DNA from: Nostoc parmelioides FACHB-3921
GTDB taxonomy: Bacteria; Cyanobacteriota; Cyanobacteriia; Cyanobacteriales; Nostocaceae
Length of the DNA stretch: 64,000 nucleotides
Assembly: GCF_014696625.1 (NCBI RefSeq)
Contig: NZ_JACJQL010000001.1
Location: forward strand, 1-64,000
Reading direction: 5' to 3'
Position 1 is the first letter of the stretch; the number at the start of each line of letters is the position of its first letter. The translations under genes were made by a program, and so were the position numbers. Shown here one piece after another: positions 54,726 to 63,592 of the stretch. The notes under the pieces were generated by a model. It had not been told where the DNA came from. It saw nothing but the letters and a program-made list of their open reading frames with translations, and did no database searches.

Positions 54726-55928
54726 ATGAATCCACAAGTACAGTCCTACAACAATGATCCCCAAGATTGGTCATGGCCGTTTTGGCCTGCTTTACCGCTT
54801 TATCCCTACGGTAGAAAGCGCACACTTTGCCGGGAAGTAGTTAAGGATACTATTTGGACATTTGACCAAGTACAAGGCATTCTCTACACCGTAGTGCCGA
54901 TTAGGATGACTGTAATTAAGCTAAATGCAGGTGGTTTGCTAATTTATGCGCCAGTCGCCCCAACGAAGGAATGTGTCCGACTAGTTAATGAGTTAGTTGC
55001 CCAGCATGGTGAAGTTAAGTACATAATTCTACCTACCAGTTCTGGCCTAGAACATAAAATATTTGTCGGCCCCTTCGCGCGCAAGTTTCCCCATGCACAG
55101 GTATTTGTTGCCCCCCATCAGTGGAGTTTCCCATTTAATTTACCACTGAGTTGGCTGGGTTTTCCCCAAAACCGGACTCAAGTACTACCAGAAGACCCTA
55201 CTCAAACGCCTTTTGCGGATGAGTTTGATTATGCAGTACTGGATATTAATTTGGGACGAGGTTCTTTTGTGGAGGTGGCATTTTTACATAGGCGATCGCA
55301 TACTCTACTGGTTACCGATGCTGTCCTTTCTGTACCAGCAGAACCACCCGCTATCTTGGAATTAGAACCGTACCCCTTGCTATTTCACGCCAGGGATAAC
55401 GCAGGGCAAGTCATTGAAGACAACCCAGCTAATCGTCGCCAAGGATGGCAGCGTATTTCCCTATTTGCTATTTACTTTCGCCCTAGCGCCTTGGGATTAA
55501 CTGAATGGGGGCAGATGTGGCGCGATGCACTCAAAGCACCCGATCATTCCGCCAAAGCATACTTCGGTTTTTTCCCCTTTCGCTGGCAAGAAAATTGGCA
55601 ACAGTCCTTTGCTGCCTTATCTGCCAATGGAAGGCCTTTTGTCGCCCCGATTTTACAAGTGCTGATTCTGCCCCAAGCCCCAAAAAAAGTTCTCAACTGG
55701 GCTGATACAGTAGCACAGTGGAATTTTCAACAAATTATTTCCTGTCACTTTGACTCCCCATTTATCGCCAGTCCTGAACAATTTCGCCAAGCCTTCACTT
55801 TCCTAGAAAATAACTCTGTTGATAGCGACAATCAGGCTTTGTTGGCAGAAGATTTGCGATTCATCAAAGAACTGGAAGCAAATTTATTGAAACAAGGCAT
55901 TGCTACACCACCGAGAGAGAAAGTATAG
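54726..55928 (+). CDS. DUF4336 family protein
   Basis: The 400-residue protein opens with a Trp/Pro-rich segment (QDWSWPFWPALPLYPYGRKRTLCREV) typical of cyanobacterial DUF4336 members, then a metallo-beta-lactamase-like core (MTVIKLNAGGLLIYAPVAPTKE; YIILPTSSGLEHKIFVGPFARKFPHAQVF; HTLLVTDAVLSVP). The zinc ligands of true metallo-beta-lactamases are not all apparent. Function unknown. Its start follows a heptamer array. Confidence 0.8.
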   Translation: MNPQVQSYNNDPQDWSWPFWPALPLYPYGRKRTLCREVVKDTIWTFDQVQGILYTVVPIRMTVIKLNAGGLLIYAPVAPTKECVRLVNELVAQHGEVKYIILPTSSGLEHKIFVGPFARKFPHAQVFVAPHQWSFPFNLPLSWLGFPQNRTQVLPEDPTQTPFADEFDYAVLDINLGRGSFVEVAFLHRRSHTLLVTDAVLSVPAEPPAILELEPYPLLFHARDNAGQVIEDNPANRRQGWQRISLFAIYFRPSALGLTEWGQMWRDALKAPDHSAKAYFGFFPFRWQENWQQSFAALSANGRPFVAPILQVLILPQAPKKVLNWADTVAQWNFQQIISCHFDSPFIASPEQFRQAFTFLENNSVDSDNQALLAEDLRFIKELEANLLKQGIATPPREKV

Positions 55929-56030
55929 CTGTTGACGGTTGACTGTTGACGGTTGACAGACTTGAAAGTCTTGTGTTGTGAGGGTTTTATCTTGGTTTGA
56001 TGTCCTAATCTATCTGGCTACATCTGTATA
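55924..56030. mobile_element. MITE-like element copy C
   Basis: It begins TATAGCTGTTGACGG and ends TCTATCTGGCTACATCTGTATA; the middle has AGACTTGAAAGTCTTGTG and GGGTTTTATC, matching copies A and B. It overlaps the DUF4336 stop codon. Confidence 0.55.
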
Positions 56031-56045
56031 CGCAGGGGTGGAAAG

Positions 56046-58184
56046 TTACCGTTTTGTGTTTGGTGTGGGTGTGGGTGTTTCTGTGGGCGATTCACTTGGG
56101 GTTGGTGTGGGGGTTGGTGTGGGGGTTGGTGTCGGAGTTTCGCTGGGGGTTTCGCTGGAGGTTGGTGTAGGTTCTGGTGGTGGGGTGGGATTTTCTACTG
56201 TGAGAGTGAGTCGATAATCTGCGGATGTGGATGCAGTAGATACGACAACGAATTCGTAAAATCCCGATTCTGGGAGTTCAGTTGATAAACTGCGTTTCTC
56301 GGAATCTTCTAAAAATATGGTTTTTCCTGAGGGGGAATATACGGACAATAAAACTTTGGAGTTGGCTTGTAGCTGCAATTCTAGAGATTGGTTTTGAGCT
56401 AAGTCAGCAATAAAAACTCTACCTCCAGCAGGTTGGAGAGTGCCACTGACTGTTTTACTTGTGGCACCTGGATCAAAGACAATCTTTTGAAAGACGGTAC
56501 CAGCAACGATCGCACTTAGCTTATCACTGACAAAGGCTTGCCAAACTTGTCCAATTGGTTGCTCAATAAAGTTTTTGCCCTTCTGTTCAGGAAAAGCTCT
56601 GAAGAAGGCTGCATCACCTAAATCATATAAAGAACGGCTGCCAACGTTGATTTGATTGACTTCTACTTTCCAGCGATCGCGTTCTGCGGCAGTATAAGTA
56701 CCTAGTTGTCGTCTAGCCTTGTTACTCAGTGGTTTGAGTTTATCTAACAATTCAGCCGCGACTGCATCCCATTCTGCCCGTAAGTTTTCATCTTCTGCCC
56801 CATCGCTGAGGGTGCGTCCCCGTTCACTGGGGTTTCTATCCCAGAAAATTTGATTGACTACATTAATATAAAAGTTAAAATCTATACCCAACTGTTGACG
56901 GCGATCGTTCAATCTTTGTTTGCGTCGTCGTTCTGTGGGGGAGTATTTATCTAGGGGGTTGGTGGGTTGTGTTTCTGTTGGGGTGGGAGTGGGTTCAACG
57001 GAGATGGAGTTGCGATCGCTGTTACTCATCCCTAACCAAACTAAGCCAGCCGTACCGATTAATAAGAATGCGGCGGTTGGAATCAACCAGTTTTTCCTTT
57101 GAGGTGCGGGGGAAATGGCAGGAGTGGGAAGGGATGGGGCTACGGCAATTGTATCGGGTGTAGAAACAGGTGGTGGTGTGGGAAGGGGTGTTGGTATGGG
57201 GGGTTGAGTGGGGGGATAATTGACTGGTGCTGGGTTAAGCGCGTGTAATATTTGCTGGGCAGACTGATAGCGATCGCCTGGTCTAGCCGCCAGCATTTTA
57301 TCTAATACTTGCCCAAAAATTGGACTAAGGCTAATTTCTCGCCGCCAATTCCAAGATAAGTTATATGTATCAAGTAATTCCTGTGGTTGTTTTCCAGTCA
57401 GTAAAACTACTGCCGTGACCGCCAAAGCATATAAATCACTGTGGGGAGAGACATTTCCAGTTTGCATCTGTTCTGGTGGTGCAAATCCCACTTTACCTAG
57501 TAGGGTAGCGGCTGGAGGAGATGCAACTACACCTGGTTGATAATATTGAGATGCAACAACGGCTACTACTTGTTTGACACCACCAAAATCAATCAATACT
57601 GGTAGCTTGTCAACACTGCGAAGAATGAGATTATCTGGGGATATATCACGATGAATCACACCCAGAGAATGGATATAGTCCAAAACTGGGAGAATTTGCT
57701 GCAACAGTTGACGGATTTCTGCTTCTGTAAACCGTAACCCTTGCTGTATGCGTTGATTTAATAACCCACTATAAGTTTCCCCTTCTACATAATCTTGAAC
57801 TAAAAATAGATATTCTTTACCGGCTAGATTGACACGAAATATTTCTCGAAAGCGGGGTATTTGGGGATGTTGTAGCTGATGGAGAACCTTGGCTTCCCGT
57901 TGAAACAACTCCTCAGCTTTTTGTAAGACGTAGGCTGTTTGAACTTGGGGTGAAAATTCTTTTAAAATACAAAGTTCGCGGAAACGGTTAATATCTTCAG
58001 CTAAATAAGTGCGCCCAAATCCCCCCTGACCAACTTGACGTACAATCAGATAGCGATCGCTTAAAGTTAACCCTGGTTGAATGCTCTGAGTTAAAAAATT
58101 ATCCACTAAATTCTCACCACACTTAAGACAGAACCGAGTCCCTGGATAATTCTCGTGTCCTTTTGAACAATATAATTTAGTCAT
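56046..58184 (-). CDS. Zinc-ribbon Ser/Thr protein kinase with C-terminal sensory domains
   Basis: The 712-residue protein has an N-terminal zinc ribbon (CSKGH and CLKCG), a kinase domain (about 45-310: GQGGFGRTYLAE, ILKEF, HRDISPDNL, DFGG), a Pro-rich juxtamembrane linker, one membrane segment (about 365-385, LIPTAAFLLIGTAGLVWLGM) and an extracytoplasmic part. That part has a helical domain of about 130 residues (RRQQLGIDFNFYINVVNQIFWDRNP to GQVWQAF), a PPC-like beta domain (GTLQPAGGRVFIADLAQNQSLELQL) and a Thr/Pro-rich tail. The helical domain recurs in the next gene. It likely transduces an external signal by Ser/Thr phosphorylation. Confidence 0.88.
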   Translation of the reverse strand: MTKLYCSKGHENYPGTRFCLKCGENLVDNFLTQSIQPGLTLSDRYLIVRQVGQGGFGRTYLAEDINRFRELCILKEFSPQVQTAYVLQKAEELFQREAKVLHQLQHPQIPRFREIFRVNLAGKEYLFLVQDYVEGETYSGLLNQRIQQGLRFTEAEIRQLLQQILPVLDYIHSLGVIHRDISPDNLILRSVDKLPVLIDFGGVKQVVAVVASQYYQPGVVASPPAATLLGKVGFAPPEQMQTGNVSPHSDLYALAVTAVVLLTGKQPQELLDTYNLSWNWRREISLSPIFGQVLDKMLAARPGDRYQSAQQILHALNPAPVNYPPTQPPIPTPLPTPPPVSTPDTIAVAPSLPTPAISPAPQRKNWLIPTAAFLLIGTAGLVWLGMSNSDRNSISVEPTPTPTETQPTNPLDKYSPTERRRKQRLNDRRQQLGIDFNFYINVVNQIFWDRNPSERGRTLSDGAEDENLRAEWDAVAAELLDKLKPLSNKARRQLGTYTAAERDRWKVEVNQINVGSRSLYDLGDAAFFRAFPEQKGKNFIEQPIGQVWQAFVSDKLSAIVAGTVFQKIVFDPGATSKTVSGTLQPAGGRVFIADLAQNQSLELQLQANSKVLLSVYSPSGKTIFLEDSEKRSLSTELPESGFYEFVVVSTASTSADYRLTLTVENPTPPPEPTPTSSETPSETPTPTPTPTPTPTPSESPTETPTPTPNTKR

Positions 58185-58227
58185 TAGTCATTAGTCATTA
58201 GTCCATAGTCAGTAGTTACCAATTAGC

Positions 58228-59919
58228 CTACTTAGATTGTGCTTTACTTACTTGATCAGCTGCGATCGCATACCAAACTTGACCGAAAGTTTGTTGATTC
58301 AGTTTCCCACGCTGCTGACCTGGAAACAACCGATCAAATTTTTCATTTGTGTCTTTATTTAGTTGGCTGACTGTGTAATTTCCCAGTTGTCCAGAGCGTG
58401 CTTGTCTTCTCCAAGTTTCATAATCTTTTTGGGTGTAGCTTCCCAGTTTTCGCCGAGCTGCTGTACTGAGGTTCGCTTGTTCTATTTTATTCAAAAATTC
58501 ACCAGCGACAGCGTGCCATTGATCTCTTAGGGGCGCATCTTCTGGTTTTGATGTGAGGCTACGTCCTTTTAATTCTGGCTTTTGAGCATAGAATAAGCTA
58601 TCTGCCATTTGAATAAAAAATGTTTCGGGGATTTCTAGCTGTTGACGACGGCTGAGAACTTCACTGCTACTAGTTTTGTTTTTGTCGCTGACTGGTTGCG
58701 CCAGTGGATTGGGTAAGGATGGTAATTCGGGTAAGGAAATTGAAGGGATAGTAATTGAAGACACTCCTCGAACTACGGAATTTACTAATGCCCAAGTACC
58801 TGCACCTGTTAAGACAACTAAAGCTGTTCCCCCAAAACTGACAGCGAAAGGACGCAGCCAAACCGGTAAAGGTAACTTTTGGCTCACTGCTTGAGTTTTG
58901 TTGTGTAGTTTACTAGCGAGAACTGTTACCTTGCGTCCGGGAGACACTACCATCGTTTTAATCTTGGTGAGATGGGTAGTTGGCGGCTTGGTAAGTGATG
59001 AGTGTGAGGGTAAGTCGGTGAGGATTTGGGCTGCATTTTGATAGCGATCGCCTGGCTTATATGCAAGCATCCTTTTTAACACAGATTCTAGTTGAATACT
59101 GGCGTTGATTTCTTTCCCCCAACGCCAAACACCCTGATAGCTGTCGTATAATTTTTGTGGTTCTTTACCTGTAAGTAATACTAAAGCGGTTACTGCCAAG
59201 GAGTATAAATCGCTGTTTATAAATACTTTCCCCTGTCGTAGCTGTTCCTCTGGAGCGTAACCTTTTTTACCTAATAAAGTATTATTACCAGCCAACTTGG
59301 TAGACCAGAAACCCTGAGATGCTGGTAATTGTTTCACACCACCAAAGTCAATGAGTACGGGTAAATTATCAGAACGGCGCAAAATTAAATTATCGGGGGA
59401 AATATCTCGGTGGACTGCATTTTGAGAGTGAATGTAAATCAAAACAGGTAAAATTTGCCGCAGTAGAGTAATCACTTCCTCTTCAGTAAAAGTTTTCCCC
59501 TGACTTTGACGCTGTTCTAAAAGTTGCAGATAATTATCACCCTCCACATAATCTTGTACTAAAAAGAAAAAATCTTTAGTACCAATCTTGGCTTGTAGGG
59601 AACCGTGAAAACGGGGAATCTGGGAATGCTGGAGTTTCTTGAGGACATTTGCTTCTCGCTCAAACAACTCCTTGGCTTTTTGTAAATCCTCTTTGTGTTC
59701 TACTTGGGGTGCAAATTCCTTCAGCACACAAGTTTTATGAGACTTTTTGATATCTTCAGCTAAATAAGTGCGTCCAAAACCACCCTGTCCCAATTGACGT
59801 ATGATGCGATAGCGATTATCTACAACTTGCTTCACAGCAAGCGGTAAAGGCTCACCGCAGTGAGTACAAAAACGATTACCGCTATTATTTGCGTGTTGCT
59901 TACTGCAATAAACCTGCAT
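58228..59919 (-). CDS. Zinc-ribbon Ser/Thr protein kinase, paralogue of the downstream kinase
   Basis: The 563-residue protein shares the layout of its neighbour: zinc ribbon (CSKQH, CTHCG), kinase (GQGGFGRTYLAE, HRDISPDNL, DFGG), one membrane segment (about 365-385) and a C-terminal helical domain (RRQQLEIPETFFIQMADSLFYAQKP to FGQVWYAI). It lacks the PPC-like domain and the Thr/Pro tail. The two genes are tandem with 43 bp between them and probably arose by duplication and are co-transcribed. Confidence 0.88.
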   Translation of the reverse strand: MQVYCSKQHANNSGNRFCTHCGEPLPLAVKQVVDNRYRIIRQLGQGGFGRTYLAEDIKKSHKTCVLKEFAPQVEHKEDLQKAKELFEREANVLKKLQHSQIPRFHGSLQAKIGTKDFFFLVQDYVEGDNYLQLLEQRQSQGKTFTEEEVITLLRQILPVLIYIHSQNAVHRDISPDNLILRRSDNLPVLIDFGGVKQLPASQGFWSTKLAGNNTLLGKKGYAPEEQLRQGKVFINSDLYSLAVTALVLLTGKEPQKLYDSYQGVWRWGKEINASIQLESVLKRMLAYKPGDRYQNAAQILTDLPSHSSLTKPPTTHLTKIKTMVVSPGRKVTVLASKLHNKTQAVSQKLPLPVWLRPFAVSFGGTALVVLTGAGTWALVNSVVRGVSSITIPSISLPELPSLPNPLAQPVSDKNKTSSSEVLSRRQQLEIPETFFIQMADSLFYAQKPELKGRSLTSKPEDAPLRDQWHAVAGEFLNKIEQANLSTAARRKLGSYTQKDYETWRRQARSGQLGNYTVSQLNKDTNEKFDRLFPGQQRGKLNQQTFGQVWYAIAADQVSKAQSK

Positions 59920-60139
59920 GGCGCTGAAAGATAGGTAAGGGTTTTTCTAAATTACTACAACAACTGTAGTCGCATTTACGAATATTCTCTAAAGACGGGG
60001 AATGTTTGAGGAACAGAAGAGGTGGGAGAGAGGGGAAATATTATGTAAGGAAGTTGTACTGCAATGTTTCTAACGACCACTGACTTTTTTTGAATGTTGA
60101 ATTTTGAATTTTGAATTCCCCGAAGGGGTTAGGTGCATT
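59920..60139. other. Divergent promoter region before the PaaK-like gene
   Basis: About 220 bp. TTTTGAA heptamers lie at about 60094-60118, just before the start of the next gene. No gene visible. Confidence 0.5.
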
Positions 60140-61657
60140 ATGAATCAAGAATCTAGAAGAAAGGACGTGATTGAGGCTTGGGGAGATTTTGTTTCTACTT
60201 CCCTGGAATCTTTGCTGGAAGAACATCGTGAAATCTCTGATGAGTCAGCAGTTTTAAGTTTATTTCGTGATGTAGTCGCTCATGTACCTGCATATCAGGC
60301 TTTTTTAGCAGAAAGAGGTATTGATGCTGCTGCTATTCAAACTTTAGAGGATTTTGGCACATTACCTGCGATCGCTAAAGATAATTATATTTCTCGTTAT
60401 CCTCTCACCGACTTGTGTCGCCACGGCAATTTGTCTGGTTGCGATATGATAGCTGCTTCTTCTGGTTCCACAGGTAAACCCACATTTTGGCCTCGTTTCT
60501 TCACTGATGAACTGCAAATCGCCGCACGCTTTGAGCAGATTTTTCACGATAGCTTTGCTGCTGACACGAGACGTACCCTAGCCGTGATTTGTTTCACTTT
60601 AGGTACTTGGGTAGGTGGTATGTTCACTACTAATTGCTGTCGTTATCTTGCCAGTAAAGGCTACCTCATCACCGTCATTACACCGGGTAATAATAAGGAA
60701 GATATTTTACGGGTAGTGCAGGAACTCGGCGGAAATTTTGAGCAAGTGGTGTTGTTGGGATATCCGCCATTTCTGAAAGATGTGATTGATACTGGGATTG
60801 CCCGTGGTGTGGAGTGGCAACGCTATCAGATTAAACTGGTGATGGCGGGGGAAGTATTCAGTGAGGAATGGCGTAGCTTAGTTGGGGAAAGAGTGGGTTC
60901 CCAAAATCCTTGTTATGACTCAGCGTCACTTTACGGTACAGCCGATGCAGGTGTGTTGGGGAACGAAACACCCTTAAGTATTTGTATTCGCCGTTTTTTC
61001 GCCCAAAATCCCGAAGCAGCCAAAGCTTTATTTGGTGAATCCCGCTTACCTACACTGGTACAATACGACCCGGTTAGCCGCTTTTTTGAAATCCAAGACG
61101 GTCAATTGCTATTCTCTGGTAACAACGGTGTTCCCCTCATCCGCTACAACATCTTAGACACAGGCGGAATCATCAGTTATGATGCTATGCTTCAATTCCT
61201 CACAAATTGGGGCTTTAATCCCCTAGAAACCCTTGCTTCTACTACTCCCAACCCCCCCAGAGGAATTAATCAACTACCCTTCGTCTACGTCTTTGGACGC
61301 TCAAACTTTACAGTCTCCTATTTTGGAGCTAATATTTACCCCGAAAACATCTCCGTCGGTTTAGAACAACCAGTTATTCAAGCATGGGTAACAGGTAAAT
61401 TCGTCTTGCAAGTAAAAGAAGATGCTGACAAAAACCGCTTTTTATCCGTAGTTGTAGAGTTAGCGCCAGGAGTAGAAGATAGCGAAGACAAACGCCAAGC
61501 CATAGCCGCCTCAATTCTTACCCAACTATTGCGCCTGAACGGTGAATTTGCCAACTATGTTCCCCCAGAATATCAAACACCACAGATAGCCCTAGCGCCA
61601 ATGGGCGATCGCGAATATTTCCCCATCGGCGTAAAACATCGCTATACACGCCAATAA
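60140..61657 (+). CDS. Phenylacetate-CoA ligase-like adenylate-forming enzyme
   Basis: From the ATG at 60140 the protein has 505 residues; a longer frame reading from 60104 would translate heptamer repeats. It has the adenylation P-loop ASSGSTGKPTFW and the acceptor motif SLYGTADAG of PaaK-like enzymes, with the later FGRSNFTVSYFGANIYPENI segment of the C-terminal domain. Such enzymes activate an aryl or fatty acid as an acyl-adenylate and pass it to CoA or a carrier. No pathway neighbours are present, so the substrate is unknown. Confidence 0.85.
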   Translation: MNQESRRKDVIEAWGDFVSTSLESLLEEHREISDESAVLSLFRDVVAHVPAYQAFLAERGIDAAAIQTLEDFGTLPAIAKDNYISRYPLTDLCRHGNLSGCDMIAASSGSTGKPTFWPRFFTDELQIAARFEQIFHDSFAADTRRTLAVICFTLGTWVGGMFTTNCCRYLASKGYLITVITPGNNKEDILRVVQELGGNFEQVVLLGYPPFLKDVIDTGIARGVEWQRYQIKLVMAGEVFSEEWRSLVGERVGSQNPCYDSASLYGTADAGVLGNETPLSICIRRFFAQNPEAAKALFGESRLPTLVQYDPVSRFFEIQDGQLLFSGNNGVPLIRYNILDTGGIISYDAMLQFLTNWGFNPLETLASTTPNPPRGINQLPFVYVFGRSNFTVSYFGANIYPENISVGLEQPVIQAWVTGKFVLQVKEDADKNRFLSVVVELAPGVEDSEDKRQAIAASILTQLLRLNGEFANYVPPEYQTPQIALAPMGDREYFPIGVKHRYTRQ

Positions 61658-61750
61658 TTCTCTCCTAACTCTCTGCGTCTGTGCGTGATAAATCACTCCA
61701 AATTCCACAACACCAGAAAATGATGAGTATTGGGTTTAAATGGCACAGTG

Positions 61751-62503
61751 CTAATTTTGCCAATAATGGGAAACTAAATAAGAAGTCTGCATTGGCTGTA
61801 GATGACGGAGTTGCCAAAAATTTAACAATTGCTCGCCTACTGTTTGCGGATAGAAATAGTGAAAAAAATGATGTCCTTTAGGACATTCCCAAAGATGATC
61901 CTCTGGTTTCAAGCAATTTGACCAATCTTTTAATGCAGTTGAAGAAACAATAGGATCATTTTTACTACCACATATCATTAGGGGCATATTTACGCCACCT
62001 TGGGGTAAATGAACTAACTTGAAAAGAGAGTGTAACAAAGGAGATTGTTCTAAATCTCTATCTAACACTGCTACTAATTTTTTAGTAGTATGAGATGGCT
62101 GTTCACCAAAGAGATTGCGAACAGTATTTGCTAAAATCTGCTCACGACTGATGGTAAATAGTTGTCTTTGTAAGTAATAGTGTGCGTGCCAAGTATTGGC
62201 TGGTTGGGAAGCCACAGCCAGGAGACTGAGCGATCGCACTTTTTTGGGATACCTGCGAGCAAAACTCAGCGCGATCGCCCCACCCGCCGCATGACCTGCT
62301 AAATTTACAGGATAAGGACACTGCCCCATAAATTCTGCTAGTAAGTCTACCGCTTCATCTATAGAACTGCCTTCATCTCTGTGATGGCGATATTCCCACT
62401 GAGCTACATTCACGTCTTTCGATATGTATTGTAGAAGTGGTTTATCAAAACGTTGCAATACAGGACTAGAACTTATCCAAAGAACATCGAGATCATCAGA
62501 CAT
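61751..62503 (-). CDS. isiC: Alpha/beta-hydrolase-fold protein, IsiC-like, with altered nucleophile
   Basis: The 250-residue protein is an alpha/beta hydrolase: the elbow after strand 5 reads NLAGHAAGGAIALSFARRYP, and a histidine near HHFF in the C-terminal part would complete a triad. The nucleophile position (residue 72 in G-x-Nuc-x-G) is Ala (GCG codon) instead of Ser. It follows isiB on the same strand with a 144-bp spacer, as isiC follows isiB in the Synechocystis isiABC operon, so the name is by synteny and fold only. It may be a non-catalytic binding protein. Confidence 0.7.
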   Translation of the reverse strand: MSDDLDVLWISSSPVLQRFDKPLLQYISKDVNVAQWEYRHHRDEGSSIDEAVDLLAEFMGQCPYPVNLAGHAAGGAIALSFARRYPKKVRSLSLLAVASQPANTWHAHYYLQRQLFTISREQILANTVRNLFGEQPSHTTKKLVAVLDRDLEQSPLLHSLFKLVHLPQGGVNMPLMICGSKNDPIVSSTALKDWSNCLKPEDHLWECPKGHHFFHYFYPQTVGEQLLNFWQLRHLQPMQTSYLVSHYWQN

Positions 62504-62647
62504 AAAGACACCATATTATTAGGAATTAACAATCATCCATAGTCAATAATCCATAATCAACAGTCCATAGTAAAAGCTATAAACTGTTGATTATAAAGAA
62601 GGGGATGGAACCTGAACAGCAGCTTAAATCTGTCAGAGGAAAAATTT

Positions 62648-63160
62648 TTACAAACCAAATTCAGACTTTAATTGAGAAACCCAAGCTTTGATGCGATCGT
62701 CTGTTAATTCAGATTGATTATCTTCATCCAGGGCTAGTCCTACAAACTTGCCATTTCTTAATGCCTTGGAATCATTAAAATCATATCCATCAGTTGACCA
62801 ATAGCCGACAGTTTTACCACCACATTGGGAAATCTTTTCTTCCAAAATACCGATCGCATCCTGAAAATTATCTGCATAACCTATTTGGTCACCAGTTCCA
62901 AAGTAGGCAACTAATTTACCATTGAAATCTACATCATCCAGTTCTGAATAAAGTCCTTCCCAATCGCTTTGCAGTTCGCCAATATTCCAAGTAGGACAGC
63001 CAATAATCAAATATTGATAATCATTCAAATCAGTTACTTCTGCTTGGGAAACATCGTGTAATGTCACCACATCATCGCCAAACTCGTCTCGAATGATTTC
63101 TGCTACTGATTCAGTTTTACCAGTTTGAGTACCGTAGAATAAACCAATTTTATTTGACAT
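62648..63160 (-). CDS. isiB: Flavodoxin, iron-stress-induced
   Basis: The 170-residue protein is a long-chain flavodoxin: FMN phosphate loop GTQTGKTE, flavin-stacking Trp in CPTWNIG and Tyr in GYADNF. It is nearly identical to Anabaena flavodoxin as I remember it, with a few substitutions (for example SQCGG where I recall SQRGG). It replaces ferredoxin in photosynthetic electron transport when iron is scarce and also carries electrons to nitrogenase. The gene is first of the likely isiBC unit. Confidence 0.97.
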   Translation of the reverse strand: MSNKIGLFYGTQTGKTESVAEIIRDEFGDDVVTLHDVSQAEVTDLNDYQYLIIGCPTWNIGELQSDWEGLYSELDDVDFNGKLVAYFGTGDQIGYADNFQDAIGILEEKISQCGGKTVGYWSTDGYDFNDSKALRNGKFVGLALDEDNQSELTDDRIKAWVSQLKSEFGL

Positions 63161-63592
63161 TGTGACACCTGATCTTTAGAAAAACAAAGTAATATTCGTG
63201 ATGCACTGGGCAATGGAACCGGGATTTTTCCTCAGCACAGATTAGGGTGAGTTGGAAAACTCAACTCCCCGAAACCCGAAGCGTGATACTACACTTACTA
63301 CGAAAAATAAGTTTTTAGTCTGTGTAGATAAAAATGCCTTCGTGCAGGCGCGAACGTAGAGAAGGGCGTTAACTTATTGAATATTTATTTCAATAAGCTT
63401 TGAAAATATAGTATCAGATTTATTGAGATTATTTTGCATTAAACAATTATAAAATTTTGTAACGAAAGTGAGTGCGACAAATTTAAAAAGCCCCTCTCCG
63501 CGTCGGAGAGGGGTTGGGGAGAGGTCATCGAACTCACATTAACAAAAGTGAGAATTTTAGTGGGCGATCGCATACAATCCTTCTAAACCTTA
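63161..63592. other. isiB upstream region with a palindromic repeat
   Basis: No gene. The AT-rich part (63380-63470) should hold the isiB promoter; TATTGAGATTATTTTGC (about 63420-63437) is a weak Fur-box-like sequence, not convincing alone. 63491-63513 is a perfect 10-bp stem (CCCCTCTCCG/CGGAGAGGGG), a copy of the CTCTCC repeat family. Confidence 0.5.

Noticed and set aside
60104..60139. Upstream extension of the PaaK-like gene
   Set aside because: It would start in TTTTGAA heptamer repeats from a non-ATG codon; the ATG at 60140 starts at a sensible place.
63420..63437. Fur box upstream of isiB
   Set aside because: Only a weak resemblance; not strong enough to list as a site, although FurA control of isiB is known in Anabaena.
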